64,000 bases of DNA from Diplolepis rosae (lineage: Eukaryota; Arthropoda; Insecta; Hymenoptera; Diplolepididae), in NCBI GenBank assembly GCA_030998225.1, contig JAPYXD010000466.1, positions 1,529,001 through 1,593,000 on the forward strand, in the 5' to 3' direction. Below are positions 43,793 through 53,223 of the stretch, piece after piece. Position numbers and translations under genes: made by a program. Position 1 is the stretch's first letter, and the number at the start of each line of letters is the position of its first letter. The notes beneath the pieces are model-generated. The model was not told the origin of the DNA. It saw only the letters and a program-made list of their open reading frames with translations, and did no database searches.

Positions 43793-44763
43793 TCTTCTTC
43801 CGGATACTGCGGATACTCGTTCAATCTCTCCTCCTTTTTGTCGTTCTGACCCACTGCTATATCCGTTTCCTCCTGACCTTGCACCATATTTACCCGTTCA
43901 GGAGGTCGTGTACCGAAATTCCCCTGTGGAAAATCCTGAGTTGATTTGAATTTTGTACACTGACTCTGTGTATGTCCGACTTCCTTACATCTGAAGCACG
44001 TTATTTGACTTCTTTCCTGTGGAAGAGGCCCATGGTTTGGTAGATATGGGGGCTTGTACGCGGCGGGACTGTTGTGGTAACTAGAACTTGAATTTCCATT
44101 AGGTGGGAATTTGCGTGCAGGATAAGTGTAAGAACTCGAATTAGCCCTTTGTGTAATGTTACTTGGTCGAAGGACAGTTTTTGCTGTCGTTACCGCCTTA
44201 TTTCGAAGCCTCTCTCGGTGCCAGGCTTCGGCTTCCAGGGCATATTGTTGAGCCTGAACAAATGAAGTAGGTCTCAAAGGTTGCACCTGGGTGCTGATTT
44301 CATCGCGCAAATTCATTATATATCTTTTAACAGCCACTTGCTCCTCAAGTTTTATGGCTATATCCCTCTCGGACCGCCTTCGGTATTCTCCATGAATCGC
44401 GTAATTGAGTTCATTGAGTAGCTGTCGAAATCTAATATTATAATCTTGAACGGTGTTAATATTTTGACGACAATTTTCGAGGCGGCTTCTACATAGCTCT
44501 ATGGAGCTTACAGGGGCTAAATTCCTTTCTAGTGCGTCATAGAGGTCATCATAATTTTTTATATTTGCGTACCTAATTGCCCGTTTGGCGTGATCTATTA
44601 TTTTTTCCGCGATTACGAAGCGCAGTAGAAGATCGGGTTCAGAACAATCATTGCGAGCCCTTTTAACGCCCTTTATGAAATCGCGCACGCCTATGTCATC
44701 GCGTCCGTTAAGAACTTCTATCGTCCTTATAAGGTCTTTGGCAGGGATGAGAGTCGCTGACAA
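43720..44763 (-). CDS. gag: Gag, element D (main part)
   Basis: 347 codons with a Gag capsid domain (LRFVIAEKIIDHAKRAIRYANI, DLYDALERNLAP, ...IMNLRDEIS) and one CCHC zinc knuckle, CFRCKEVGHTQSQC (C-x2-C-x4-H-x4-C). The N-terminal part lies in another frame (44708-45109): a frame change near 44760 splits Gag. The function is genome packaging; it is probably inactive unless the split is an assembly error. Confidence 0.8.
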   Translation of the reverse strand: MSATLIPAKDLIRTIEVLNGRDDIGVRDFIKGVKRARNDCSEPDLLLRFVIAEKIIDHAKRAIRYANIKNYDDLYDALERNLAPVSSIELCRSRLENCRQNINTVQDYNIRFRQLLNELNYAIHGEYRRRSERDIAIKLEEQVAVKRYIMNLRDEISTQVQPLRPTSFVQAQQYALEAEAWHRERLRNKAVTTAKTVLRPSNITQRANSSSYTYPARKFPPNGNSSSSYHNSPAAYKPPYLPNHGPLPQERSQITCFRCKEVGHTQSQCTKFKSTQDFPQGNFGTRPPERVNMVQGQEETDIAVGQNDKKEERLNEYPQYPEEDCNQQSSEETDWETPDYWLTQGHQ

Positions 44764-45109
44764 GCGCTGCTGACCGCTGCACGGTCGTGTTCTGATGCCT
44801 GGGCGAGGGGAGGTTGGAATTTTCCGGCGACCGTGTGAAGACTTTGTTCTCTTCCCCCTCTGAGTCGGGAGTCGAAGTCCGAGTTTCTCTCGATGGGCCT
44901 TCGTCTTCAGTTAACAAGGCATTTGTTTCGCGAGCAAGCAATTTAATTTCATCCGCCCTTTTTAAATTTTCGTTATTTAAAATACGTATGCTCCCTTCCA
45001 AAAGGCTTAACTTCGATAATATTAATTGTAGATCGCTCTGTGCTGTAGATGGTGGATCTGTCAGGTTGGATGAGGTTTGGGAAGGGTTATCTTTCGTAGG
45101 TTCAGCCAT
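44708..45109 (-). pseudogene. gag: Gag, element D (N-terminal part)
   Basis: 133 codons starting MAEPTKDNPSQ. A heptad-rich stretch (LILSKLSLLEGSIRILNNENL) suggests a coiled coil, followed by a Ser/Thr/Glu-rich linker. The reading should pass into the next frame at about 44760, where the capsid domain begins. Confidence 0.65.
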
Positions 45110-45716
45110 TTCTAAATTTTCGTCTTTACAAGGCGATGGGGTTTCGCGAAAGTGTTGGCGGTAGACGTGAAATGCCAGCTTAATATTCTTAATATTCCTA
45201 ATTTTCCTATTATATTAAAACGGAATTTTCCGACAAATCTATTCGCAAAATTCGGAACAACAAATATATTTTTAATATTGAGAACAGTAGATCTATTTGT
45301 AAAATTAAAAATGACAAATCTATTTGTGAAATTTAATTGAAAAATCGCAACGCAACAGTATATTATTTATTTATATTAATTTTCGTTTTTTGTTTTTATT
45401 TATTTACTTATTTCTTTATTTATTTACACACCTTTCTTACTTCCTTTCGCAGTCAGTAAGTTATAGGAAGTTTGAGTTTTGCCGCTGCTCTGGACCGTAG
45501 TGAGAGTAGCTACTGACACTGTAAGGGTGTGGCCACCAACACGTGGCTTGCTGGAACGACGCGTTGTCTCAGCTTCCTTGTAGACAGCTATCATCTATCC
45601 ACAGGACTTATCGTCTCGCACGACGTGCCTTTTAATTTGAAAAAATGCACAAAAGCACTCCACTGGTTCGTCACAATGATCACACAGCGTTTGAGTCCGT
45701 AGAAACTTTTCTGTGG
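45110..45716 (-). other. Element D leader
   Basis: Noncoding sequence between primer site and gag; AT-rich at 45180-45440, G+C-richer at 45470-45640. No repeats comparable to those of element A. Confidence 0.5.
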
Positions 45717-45734
45717 ATCCTGGCAGGATCGCCA
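45717..45734 (-). promoter_or_regulatory. Primer-binding site, tRNA-Arg type (element D)
   Basis: The plus strand reads ATCCTGGCAGGATCGCCA, which equals the 3' end of an insect-type tRNA-Arg (CCTGGCAGGATCG plus CCA). Four bases separate it from the LTR at 45739. Confidence 0.7.
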
Positions 45735-45738
45735 AAAT

Positions 45739-45806
45739 TGTCACGGGATTTAGGAATTAATAACGAGGGTTGATTATTAATACACCTTCTTTACTTTCAA
45801 ATGAGT
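45739..45806 (-). repeat. Element D 5' LTR remnant (68 bp)
   Basis: Identical to 38197-38264, then abruptly replaced by Penelope-like tail sequence at 45807. The remaining 208 bp of LTR are missing. Confidence 0.85.
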
Positions 45807-45894
45807 AATTCACATCATCTTTAATATTATAAAATTGGTTTGAGCTTCAGTATTAAATTATAAGAAATAAACTTAAATGTATGCGAAGAGCACA

Positions 45895-46018
45895 AGACCG
45901 AGCGCGAAGCGCGAGGTCCAGAAAGATCTGAGCGCGAAGCGCGACGATCAAATCACGCGCCCTAAGCGCGCTCAAGCTTGCGAGCGAAGCGCGGGATGAG
46001 AATGTGCCCGCGAAGCGG
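45895..46018 (+). repeat. Array of GCGAAGCGC mini-hairpins
   Basis: GAGCGCGAAGCGCGAGG, GAGCGCGAAGCGCGAC, GCGAGCGAAGCGCGG and GCCCGCGAAGCGGGC occur in about 120 bp of otherwise AT-rich DNA. Each is a short perfect palindrome around GAA. An inverted partial copy lies at 31700-31775. Confidence 0.75.
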
Positions 46019-46043
46019 GCAGATTTTTTTAATTTAATAAAGC

Positions 46044-46080
46044 CTGATGAGGTTGGCAAACCCATAGCCAACGAAACGTC
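46044..46080 (+). ncRNA. Hammerhead-ribozyme-like core
   Basis: CTGATGA (46044-46050), one extra G, stem GTTGGC/GCCAAC (46052-46057 with 46067-46072) around a 9 nt loop, then GAAAC-GTC (46073-46080). Conserved core positions match the hammerhead. The self-complementary ACGT in place of stem III is like the minimal hammerheads of Penelope-like elements, thought to act as dimers. Flanking GC/GC and AT-rich bases could form a weak stem I. Cleavage is predicted after GTC. Confidence 0.5.
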
Positions 46081-46173
46081 GCAACAATTTTAACACTATA
46101 AAGAGTTTTCTTCTTTATATTTGACCCTCATTGATCGTAAACCAGCATCTTTTATTATATTAAAGAAAATTGT

Positions 46174-47098
46174 CTTCGATCTTGCGAAACTTTAATTAAT
46201 TGTTCGAATCTAACAAGCGTCCGCTTATTAGCATAAGCCATTTGAAAAATAAAGTTATGAAAATGTCAGCAGGCGAAATGGTGAATTTGATTAGTTATGC
46301 TCCAATTATGTTTGGTCGCTTTGTGCCAGAACCAATGAGTATTGGAAAATGTTCATCAATTTGAGACGAATTCTGTGTTTATTATCTTGCAAATATTTTG
46401 ATATTGACTGGCTTGACTACTTAGAATATTTAATTTCTGAGCACCATGAAGAATTCATGAAACTTTTTGGCCCATTGAAACCTAAACGTCATTTCATGTT
46501 GCATTATCGACATATAATAGTACTGATGGGTCCACGTGTTCATCTTCAAGCAATCAGGGGCGAATCAAAAAATAGAGAAGGAAATTTAACTTCAAACGCT
46601 TTCGCGACACAAGTTAACATATGCCATACAATTGCACTGAAAAAGCAATGAATGTTTTCATATCCGCTAATATTAAATAATGGATTCAATTCCCGGTTTC
46701 CGAGCGGTCGCTTGAGAGAGTTAAGCGTAGAAACAACAAATGAATTAGTGAATCAGACCTCTTATGTGCCAGATGATTTTCTCATGGTAGATACTGTTAG
46801 TATCTTCGGTACTACGTACAAAAATAACTTCACGATTGTTATTGAGTTCAGCGAAGAGTTTCCCATTTTTTCAAAAATCGAAGAGATTTTAATTTCTACG
46901 AAAATGAGTTCTATTTTATTTTACTGCAATGTTTACAAAACTGTAGAATATGATGAAAATTTTTCTGCATATGAAGTAGCTAAATCACCAGATAAGAAAT
47001 TTGTACCGCAATATAATTTATATTGCTACCACCCAGATTGCTTATATACTCATAGCAATAAAATGACGTACGTAATAACAAAATGTGACATTGCGTAA
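46174..47098 (+). pseudogene. Transposase-family gene relic, 3' part
   Basis: Continues the gene broken at 37749 directly after the 15 bp duplication. Readable parts in shifting frames: SHLKNKVMKMSAGEMVNL, ILCLLSCKYFDIDWLDYLEYLISEHHEEFMKLF, LKPKRHFMLHY, GPRVHL...ESKNREGNLTSNA (46349-46651). Then 46652-47098 with a C-terminal domain ending TYVITKCDIA and a stop at 47096. The order LKPKHHxxxHY then ESKHRExK then a beta-rich C-terminus is what I recall for this family. Multiple frameshifts; dead. Confidence 0.55.
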
Positions 47099-47440
47099 TA
47101 AACAGTGTTTCCAATTTAAAAAAATTTACTTGCTACATATTTAATTTGGCTGTATCTCAAGTTAAATATGCTTTGAATGTAATTTTGTCAGCAATTACGC
47201 TTGATAAAGTACTCTGGCATATCTATATATTACGGGTTAGCATCCATTTTTCTCAGTGTGTAGAATATTAGAGTCCTTTTCGATTTGTAAGTGAGTCAGG
47301 GAAAAAATCTTTACACAAAAGGGCTCAAGTGTCAGGAGTCATGGGCGTGAGCACTATACACGTTTACATTCAGAAAAAAGATTTGATTGAATAAATAGCA
47401 GTGTGCGGGATTCGTGCGAACAGAGCAGGCTACTTCGAAA
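47099..47440. other. 3' flank, noncoding
   Basis: AT-rich, no coding sequence. TTTTTCTCAGTGTGTA at 47249 weakly resembles the CACGGAGAAAAA-type element ends seen at 7041/24674. Confidence 0.35.
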
Positions 47441-47465
47441 GCTCCCACGATATTTTGAAAACGAA

Positions 47466-48040
47466 TGTTGCGAATGATAGATAACTATCTGAGCGACAGG
47501 TGGGTGATATACAAGGGCAACAAATGGTCTCTCAAAAAAAGGTGACATGTGGCGCCCCTCAAGGGTCGCGAGTGGGTCCACTCGTATGGAACGTCATGTA
47601 CGACGACTTCCTGCGCATGGACCTACCTGCTGGAACGAGCATCGTCGGCTTCGCCAATGACGCACTTTTCGTGGATGCCGCTGACGACGTCGGAGTCCTA
47701 GAGCTAAGAATCAATGAAAGTCTGGGGCTAGCGAATCGATGGTTGGATAGCAGGGGCCTGAAAGTGGCCTCTGAGAAAACCGAGACTTTGCTCGTTACGA
47801 ACAGGAGATTTTTCCAATACCCGAGGATCGTTCTCGGAGAGCATGAGGTCGAATGGAAAACAAGCATTAAGTACCTGGGCGTGCAACTAGATCGCAGGCC
47901 TAGCTCTGGCGAACACTTAAAGACCGCAGCGGACAAAGCCATCCAATGTGGAGCAAACTTGGCGCGGCTCATGCCAAACATTGATGGACCCAGGGAAGCA
48001 AAAAGGAGACTGGTGGCGAGCGTGGTCCATTCGAAGTCAT
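47466..48040 (+). pseudogene. R1-like ORF2: RT palm and thumb fragment
   Basis: Starts MIDNYLSDRWVIYKG, then GAPQGSRVGPLVWNVMYDDFL (RT motif B) and SIVGFANDALFV, where the catalytic F-A-D-D is F-A-N-D. It continues with KTETLLV and the thumb (SIKYLGVQLDRR...). It is cut at SVVHSK by the mariner. The D-to-N change in the active site removes polymerase function. Confidence 0.75.
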
Positions 48041-48106
48041 ATTTTTCTATGGACAATAACCTTCAAAAATGCATAATTACATTCTGCCAAAATAATAGCA
48101 TCATAG

Positions 48107-49126
48107 TTGTTTACCTCAGTGAAAAAGGCGAGTTTAGTTCCAAGTAAATTGCATTTGCGGCATTCGTTGCTTTTCTTATTTCATCAAAAGAAAAAAGCAG
48201 TTAAAGCTCATCGATTGCTGGTAGAAACTTATGGTGAACATGCTCCAGTCATTAGAACATGTGAGACATGGTTTCGTCAAATTAAAAGTGGAGATTTGAA
48301 TTCAACAGACAATGAACATCCTGGTGCAGCGAAAAAGTTCGAATACGACGAATTGCAGGCGTTATTGGATGAAGACCCAACCCAATCGCAACAACAATTG
48401 GCACAAACACTAAATGTGCCCCGAGGAGAAACTTGCCAACGTTTAAAAGCCATGGCAAGAATCCAAAAGTATGGAAAATGGGTACCACACCATCTGAACG
48501 GTAAGACAATGGAAAATCGAAAAACCATTTGTGAAATGCTTCTTCAACGGTTCGAAAGGAAATCTTTTCTGCGTCGAATTGTCACGGGGGACGAAAAATG
48601 GATTTATTTCGAGAACCCGAAGCGGAAAAAATCATGGCCAAATCGCTTTGGCCGTAAGACAAAGCTCTGTGTTTGGTGGGACCAGTGTGGTGTGGTGTAC
48701 TTCGAGTTATTAAAACCTGGTGAGACGGTGAATACGGATCGCTACCGACAACAAATTATCAATTTGAATCATGCGTTGATCGAAAAACGGCCAGAATGGG
48801 CCCGAAGACATGGAAAAGTTATCCTACAACATGACCACGCACTGTCTCATACCGCTAAAGTGGCGAAGAACACATTAAAAGCATTGAATTGGGAAATATT
48901 ATCGTACCCGACGTACTCTCCCGACCTCGCCCCGTCCGACTATCACCTTTTCGCATCGATGGGACACTCAATCGCAGAGCAGCGCTTCGCCAATTTTGAA
49001 GCAGTCGAAAAATGGCTGGTCAAATGGTTTGCCTTGAAAGAGAAAAAGTTTTTTTGGAATGGTATCCATGATTTGCCTGAAAGATGGGCAAAATGTGTAG
49101 AATCCAATGATCAATACTTTGAATAA
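48107..49126 (+). CDS. Mariner transposase, nearly intact (DD34D)
   Basis: A 339-codon ORF; the genuine N-terminus is probably near LHLRHSLLFLF (about codon 15), as the first codons look non-homologous. A paired HTH domain (KKAVKAHRLLVETYGE, ETWFRQIKSGD, QLAQTLNVPR) is followed by the linker motif WVPHHL (usually WVPHEL). The catalytic triad is Asp in VTGDEKWIYFENP, Asp in LQHDHALSHTA and Asp in YSPDLAPSDYHLF; spacing of the last two is 34. Length is close to the usual 345 residues and no stop is present, so the protein might still fold. TIRs could not be recognised at either side, so mobility is doubtful. Confidence 0.85.
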   Translation: MFTSVKKASLVPSKLHLRHSLLFLFHQKKKAVKAHRLLVETYGEHAPVIRTCETWFRQIKSGDLNSTDNEHPGAAKKFEYDELQALLDEDPTQSQQQLAQTLNVPRGETCQRLKAMARIQKYGKWVPHHLNGKTMENRKTICEMLLQRFERKSFLRRIVTGDEKWIYFENPKRKKSWPNRFGRKTKLCVWWDQCGVVYFELLKPGETVNTDRYRQQIINLNHALIEKRPEWARRHGKVILQHDHALSHTAKVAKNTLKALNWEILSYPTYSPDLAPSDYHLFASMGHSIAEQRFANFEAVEKWLVKWFALKEKKFFWNGIHDLPERWAKCVESNDQYFE

Positions 49127-49149
49127 AATTTTTTTGAGATTTCGAGATT

Positions 49150-49743
49150 TTGAACTGTCTCGACGAGTGCTGTGCTGGGCTTGGTGAGCGTCCCGTCAAT
49201 AGATTTATTGGCGGAGGAGACTTTGCAGCTCCGTAAGGGGCTTACCTGTACCGAACTGCAGGAAATCGCTCGCGCGAAGCAGGCCATCCGCAAGGATGGA
49301 AGGCACAGACTTGTCGAGAAATGGCAGACGAAATGACACGATGACCAATCCGGGAGATAGACACACCGTCTAATCCTGGAGCTCGCCACCTGGTTAGATA
49401 GAAAGCACGGTCAAGTCGGCTTTTATTTGGCGCAAGCGCTCTCAGGCCATGGCTGTTTTAACGCGTACCTGAGGCGCTTTAAGAAGAGAGGCGAGGAGAT
49501 GTGTTGCTACTGAGATTTCCCTGTGGGTAATGCAGAGCGCGCACTCTTTGTCTGCGCAAAATGGGGTGTGGCAAGGGAAGCCCTCGGTCAGGCAGTGGGT
49601 GCCAAGCTCAATCCTGAAATGATGGTCTTTCTCATGCTTCAGTCTGTGCGGAACTGGACGCTCATCGAGTCATTCGTCACACTTGTGATGAAGACGAGAG
49701 AACTCGATGGGCGTCGAGAGCGTAACAACGGAGAGGGCCAGTA
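49150..49743 (+). pseudogene. R1-like ORF2: C-terminal fragment
   Basis: Reads LVSVPSIDLLAEE, LTCTELQEIARAKQAIRKDGRHRLVEKWQT, then in-frame stops (TGA at about 49334; TAG/TGA after RGEEMCCY), WLDRKHGQVGFYLAQALSGHGCFNAYL and the Cys-rich end ALFVCAKW. This C-terminal region, normally with a CCHC motif, is typical of R1. Dead. Confidence 0.7.
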
Positions 49744-50027
49744 GAAATTGCATCGGGGCCTGCACCCGCGGTCCTGCGTCTCGGGCGGACATGGCTGTCC
49801 GCGTCGTTTCAGGGAGGACTCCTTTTATTCCTCCCCTGGTTGTCGCGGCTAGTCGATTTGCCTAACGGGCGTGTGGCCACGGATGAAAGTCCTGTCCGAA
49901 CGTATTGGTTCGGTAGAGGGGGTTTTTGTTTTTAACAGGTATGCCTAGACCTGTCCTAGGAGAGTCCTGTACAACGTCTATAAAGGATTTCGCCATTTTT
50001 CTTCCTCCAAAAAAAAATAAATAAATA
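49744..50027 (+). other. R1-like 3' UTR and poly(A)
   Basis: G+C-rich 3' UTR (GGGCGGACATGGCTGTCCGC palindrome at 49791) ending in an A-rich tail. Confidence 0.6.
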
Positions 50028-50108
50028 AAGTGAAAGAAATTATCGTGAGTTGTTAGAAAAGTTTATGAACGGTGAATTTGACATTGAAGTGAAATTTCTC
50101 CACCGTAT

Positions 50109-50266
50109 GTGTAATATGCACTATAGTCCGTAGACTATTTCACAGCACTGCATCCAAACAACACCGAACTTGAATTTTATTTTATTTTCCAAACTCTTTT
50201 CGAGAATCCGTCGAGTTTGAATCTGTAGAATCGTTTCAATGAATCCTGGCAGGATCACCAAAATTC
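50109..50266 (-). repeat. Extra leader fragment of an element E-like copy
   Basis: Closely matches 59420-59579, the element E leader, and includes a tRNA-Arg primer site ATCCTGGCAGGATCACCA at about 50243-50260, abutting the outer side of the left LTR. The arrangement is therefore leader-LTR-internal-leader-LTR. Confidence 0.75.
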
Positions 50267-50501
50267 TATGTCGGGGTATGTTACAGAAGTAAATAAATAA
50301 AATTATATTCTTGGATATCAACTATTTATTAATAATCGTTCCAAACGTAGAGATGCGATGTCACACGTAACACGAACTGTCTAACGCTGACTCTTTTCCT
50401 TTGTTAAGAAAAGGTAATTTGGGAAAACGGGAAAGTGTCACGATTAGTCCTTAGGGATGCGTTTTGGTAGGGATGCTGCATGGCGAGTTGTCGTTACTAC
50501 A
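50267..50501 (-). repeat. Element E LTR (left)
   Basis: From TATGTCGGGG to GTTACTACA; shares most of its length with 59580-59747, including AATTTGGGAAAACGG, GTGTCACGAT and GGATGCTGCATGGCGAGTTGTCG. Confidence 0.75.
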
Positions 50502-50576
50502 TCCTAGATAGGTTAGAACGTCATTTCCTTTTTCTATCCAAATTTTGGTTTTTCGACGATTCATTATTTGTTGGAG

Positions 50577-51380
50577 TCACGTCTGCATTGTATCTAGGCT
50601 TTGTTTTAATGCATTTAAATTTTCGTGGTAAAGAGATTCTTGTACAATAGGTAGCTGTAAATTTAGTAGCTCAAATTCTGATTGATCGATGGTGTATGAT
50701 ATATTTTTCTTCAATTTGATATCTGTATTGTGTTCGATTGACTTAAGCATTTTCAGGATTGATTTTGGCGTTTGTATTATGCAATCAGAATCGCTATAGA
50801 TTAAACTAGATTTCGAAATTACTACGCTTCGGCTCTGTAAATTACATAAGGTGTTTAGTTCTATTTCATGTTCTGGAATGATGATATATTGGTTAGGATC
50901 TTTCAACGGTATGAATAGTAGTTCTAATATTCTAAACGCTGAGAATTGACAAATTCGGTCAGAGATTACCTCACTTTGATTGCGGAGTCTACTAGTTTCA
51001 CAGTTCTGTATCTCGATAATTAGATATGATGGTTGAGTACGTTTACAAATTTTTATTTCCTCTAGGTTTTTACAATTTTGTAGGGTATTTAAGTCGCTAT
51101 AAACATAAAAACTTTTCTCAAGGTTTATTAGGATAATTTCATTGGCTGGGAATGGTGCGATAAAACTATTTCCATGGTGGATAGGGATTGGGATCAGATG
51201 AAGTGTGTGTAGGTCTTCGTGTTCTAGGACGGGTATTCTGAGAATGTATACAAGCCTTTTATTGATTATCCCAATTGAAATTTTTGAGATGTCAATAATA
51301 TGTTGGTAGTTTTGTGGGACAAGTTTAACAGGATATTTGGTATTTAGATCCTCCTCGATCTTCCTCAGCTCAGAAATCAA
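50577..51380 (-). pseudogene. env: Env, element E (C-terminal ectodomain)
   Basis: 267 codons aligned throughout with the element D Env ectodomain (YPVKL.P.NYQHIIDIS, IPIPIHHGNSF, SFYVYSDL, ICKRTQPSYL, QYIIIPE). It stops at LDTMQT before the membrane segment, so no anchor is left. The upstream half (51381-52060) is readable only in fragments. Confidence 0.8.
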
Positions 51381-52060
51381 GGTATTAGGTGTTAGAATTT
51401 GTGGATGTATTATCCCATGCTTTCCGTCATTGATGTCATTGTTTAACAGGCTTAGGTCTTAGCTAAGTTCTCCGACAGCCATAGCGCACAGCGCAATGAT
51501 ATTTTCCACAACGATATTCTTCTGGTTGGTATTTGTCGTGTTGATAATATCATTAAGTTGCTTGATGTGGCTCTCTGAGTGTTCACTGAGGAGCTACAGA
51601 TCATGGGAAGCTGAACTGATCAAGGTTTTCATTATCCTAGTTTGGTTTCCTAGTGTTTCAGCCATAACTCGATTGTCTGAGTACAGCTTGTCGAATTCCT
51701 CACTGATCATCTTCATGTCATCTTCGCTAAGGGTCCCAAAAAGTTTTTTTGAGATTGATCCGATGGCATGTAAAATCCCCCTCTTACTGCGAGCGAATCC
51801 CAGTATTTGCTATAGAGTTCTCATAAGCTCTTCCAGTCGATATACACGACATCTTAGTGCCTTCAGCTCACATTCTTCCGCACATCCAGCACAGTCCGTG
51901 AGCTTTGTCACAGGACTCACGAATTTGTTAGAATCTTTGATCTATACCTGTCGTGTCGATTCCTATGATCAAATTCCACGTATAGTGGTACAACTGAGTG
52001 GTTCCCAGGTTCTCTGCATATAACATCGTGTCTTGGAGAAACCTGGTGATTCACCAGGTG
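51381..52060 (-). pseudogene. env: Env, element E (N-terminal remains)
   Basis: Short stretches in different frames match D Env: AENLGTTQLYHYTWN near 51980, a basic site SKRGILHAIGSISKKLFGTL near 51760 (cleavage site plus fusion-peptide-like segment). Stops intervene throughout. The 175-codon plus-strand frame across this stretch is antisense noise. Confidence 0.65.
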
Positions 52061-52070
52061 AACCTGAAAT

Positions 52071-52985
52071 TCAGTAGTTGTAAATCTTAAGTCGATCGGC
52101 ATGAACTACGGAACTTTCATTATCGAATATAATTTCATAATTGTTATTAGGAAGTACTTTAAATATAACTGCAGGGCCTTTCCAGTCTGGACTCAGTTTG
52201 TTCTCTTTGTTATTTTCTATCATTACCAGATCCCCTATGTCAAATAATCTTCGAGGTAATACTATCTTCACGTCTTGCATCCTTTTATAATTTTTTTTCG
52301 ACTTCTCAATTCGTTCCAGAGCTTTTCTAATATATCTTGCATCCCGTTCTTGCCACAACTTCACCAAATCTGGGTATTTTAAACTGGGTGTGGTAGCAAG
52401 TAGCGATGGCATGTTGGCATCTCTTCCGAAGGTCAATTGAAAGGGGCTCCACTCAGTGTGGAGATCTGACATGGCGGTCCCAATTACGTCTGTAATTGTA
52501 CTGTGAGTACGTTCCAGAGCACCATTGCTTTGGGGATGAAACTACATAGTTCTAACGTATTGAATCCTCAAAAAACTTTCGAAATTCTGCATTAATTCGG
52601 ATATCAGATTTTGACCTTGGTCAGTCAAGATGTGCTGGGGAGATCCAAATATGTAAGTAAAATAATCAAATAAGTGCTCGATTATAGTTTCCGAAAGTGT
52701 ATCCTTTAATGGAATCAGTACCAGGTATCTTGTGAGCACATCCTGAATAGATAAGATATACTCCTTACCCTGTCCATATCCCTAATTCTCTAGCTCTTTG
52801 GATAGAATTTTCTCCAAAGTGCTGTGCCATCATGGACCCGCGACTTTCCCTGATTATCTGATTGCGATCCTCTTGGGTTAATTCCATTGTTGCATTATAG
52901 CATGTAAGGATTTTTAATTGGGGATATTTGAAGCTAATGAATGCAATAAATATATAAAGCTTCACGCGCTCTGTGGAGATTACAC
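52071..52985 (-). pseudogene. pol: Pol, element E: integrase remnants
   Basis: 52985-52765: STERVKLYIFIAFISFKYPQLKI and an HHCC start (ESRGSMMAQHFGEN), then a deletion removing CxxC and the first Asp. 52739-52542: HILTDQGQN (second Asp). 52472-52071: PFQLTFGRDAN and the C-terminal domain to VVHADRLK. A stop precedes the NGALER-type Glu region. Dead. Confidence 0.75.
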
Positions 52986-53223
52986 CGCCCGTGTGACCGC
53001 TTTTCGGCTTTAAACTTCACGGGTGGTTGGTTCAAACTTAAAGTCACGTACGACTCTTCCGTCATCCATTCGCTCGGGAGTCCTATCGGCGGCCACACGC
53101 GCGTTAGACAGGCCGATCAAGGCGCCAGCCAGGGGAGGAATAAAGCGATTCCACCCCTGAACGACGCGAACAGCCAAGTCCGCCCAAGACGTAGGACCGC
53201 GGGTGCAGGCCCCGATGCGATTT

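Larger units (their letters stand above)
38197..45806 (-). mobile_element. Element D: degenerate errantivirus-like element
   Basis: Minus strand, right to left: 5' LTR remnant, tRNA-Arg primer site, gag, pol, env, 3' LTR. Gag and pol carry several frameshifts and deletions, while env is uninterrupted. Inserted in the Penelope-like remnant; the right LTR is cut after 68 bp, so no TSD can be read. Confidence 0.85.
37750..46158 (+). mobile_element. Penelope-like element remnant (tail), split by element D
   Basis: Bounded by a 15 bp duplication ATTAAAGAAAATTGT (37735-37749 and 46159-46173). The right part, 45807-46158, has GC hairpins, a hammerhead-like core (46044-46080) and a tail. The last 65 or so bases of that tail appear inverted at 37775-37843. 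Inverted tail fragments, variable-length duplications and hammerhead motifs are known from Penelope-like elements. No RT or GIY-YIG sequence was seen, so the class is inference. Confidence 0.5.
47441..50027 (+). mobile_element. R1-clade non-LTR element, 5'-truncated, with mariner inside
   Basis: RT fragment 47466-48040, mariner about 48035-49165, C-terminal fragment to 49743, 3' UTR, and an A-rich tail CCAAAAAAAAATAAATAAATAAAG at 50008-50031. About 35 codons of the R1 ORF are missing where the mariner sits. 5' truncation is typical of non-LTR elements. Confidence 0.75.

Noticed and set aside
50033..50115. A coding-like stretch (NYRELLEKFMNGEFDIEVKF) after the R1 poly(A)
   Set aside because: About 28 codons only, no family recognised and no continuation; could be chance.
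50243..50260. A tRNA-Arg gene (also at 45717 and 59556)
   Set aside because: Only the 3' 18 nt match; no cloverleaf surrounds them. They are primer-binding sites.
51496..52023. 175-codon plus-strand ORF
   Set aside because: Antisense to the env remains of element E (SKRGILHAIGS near 51760 on the minus strand).
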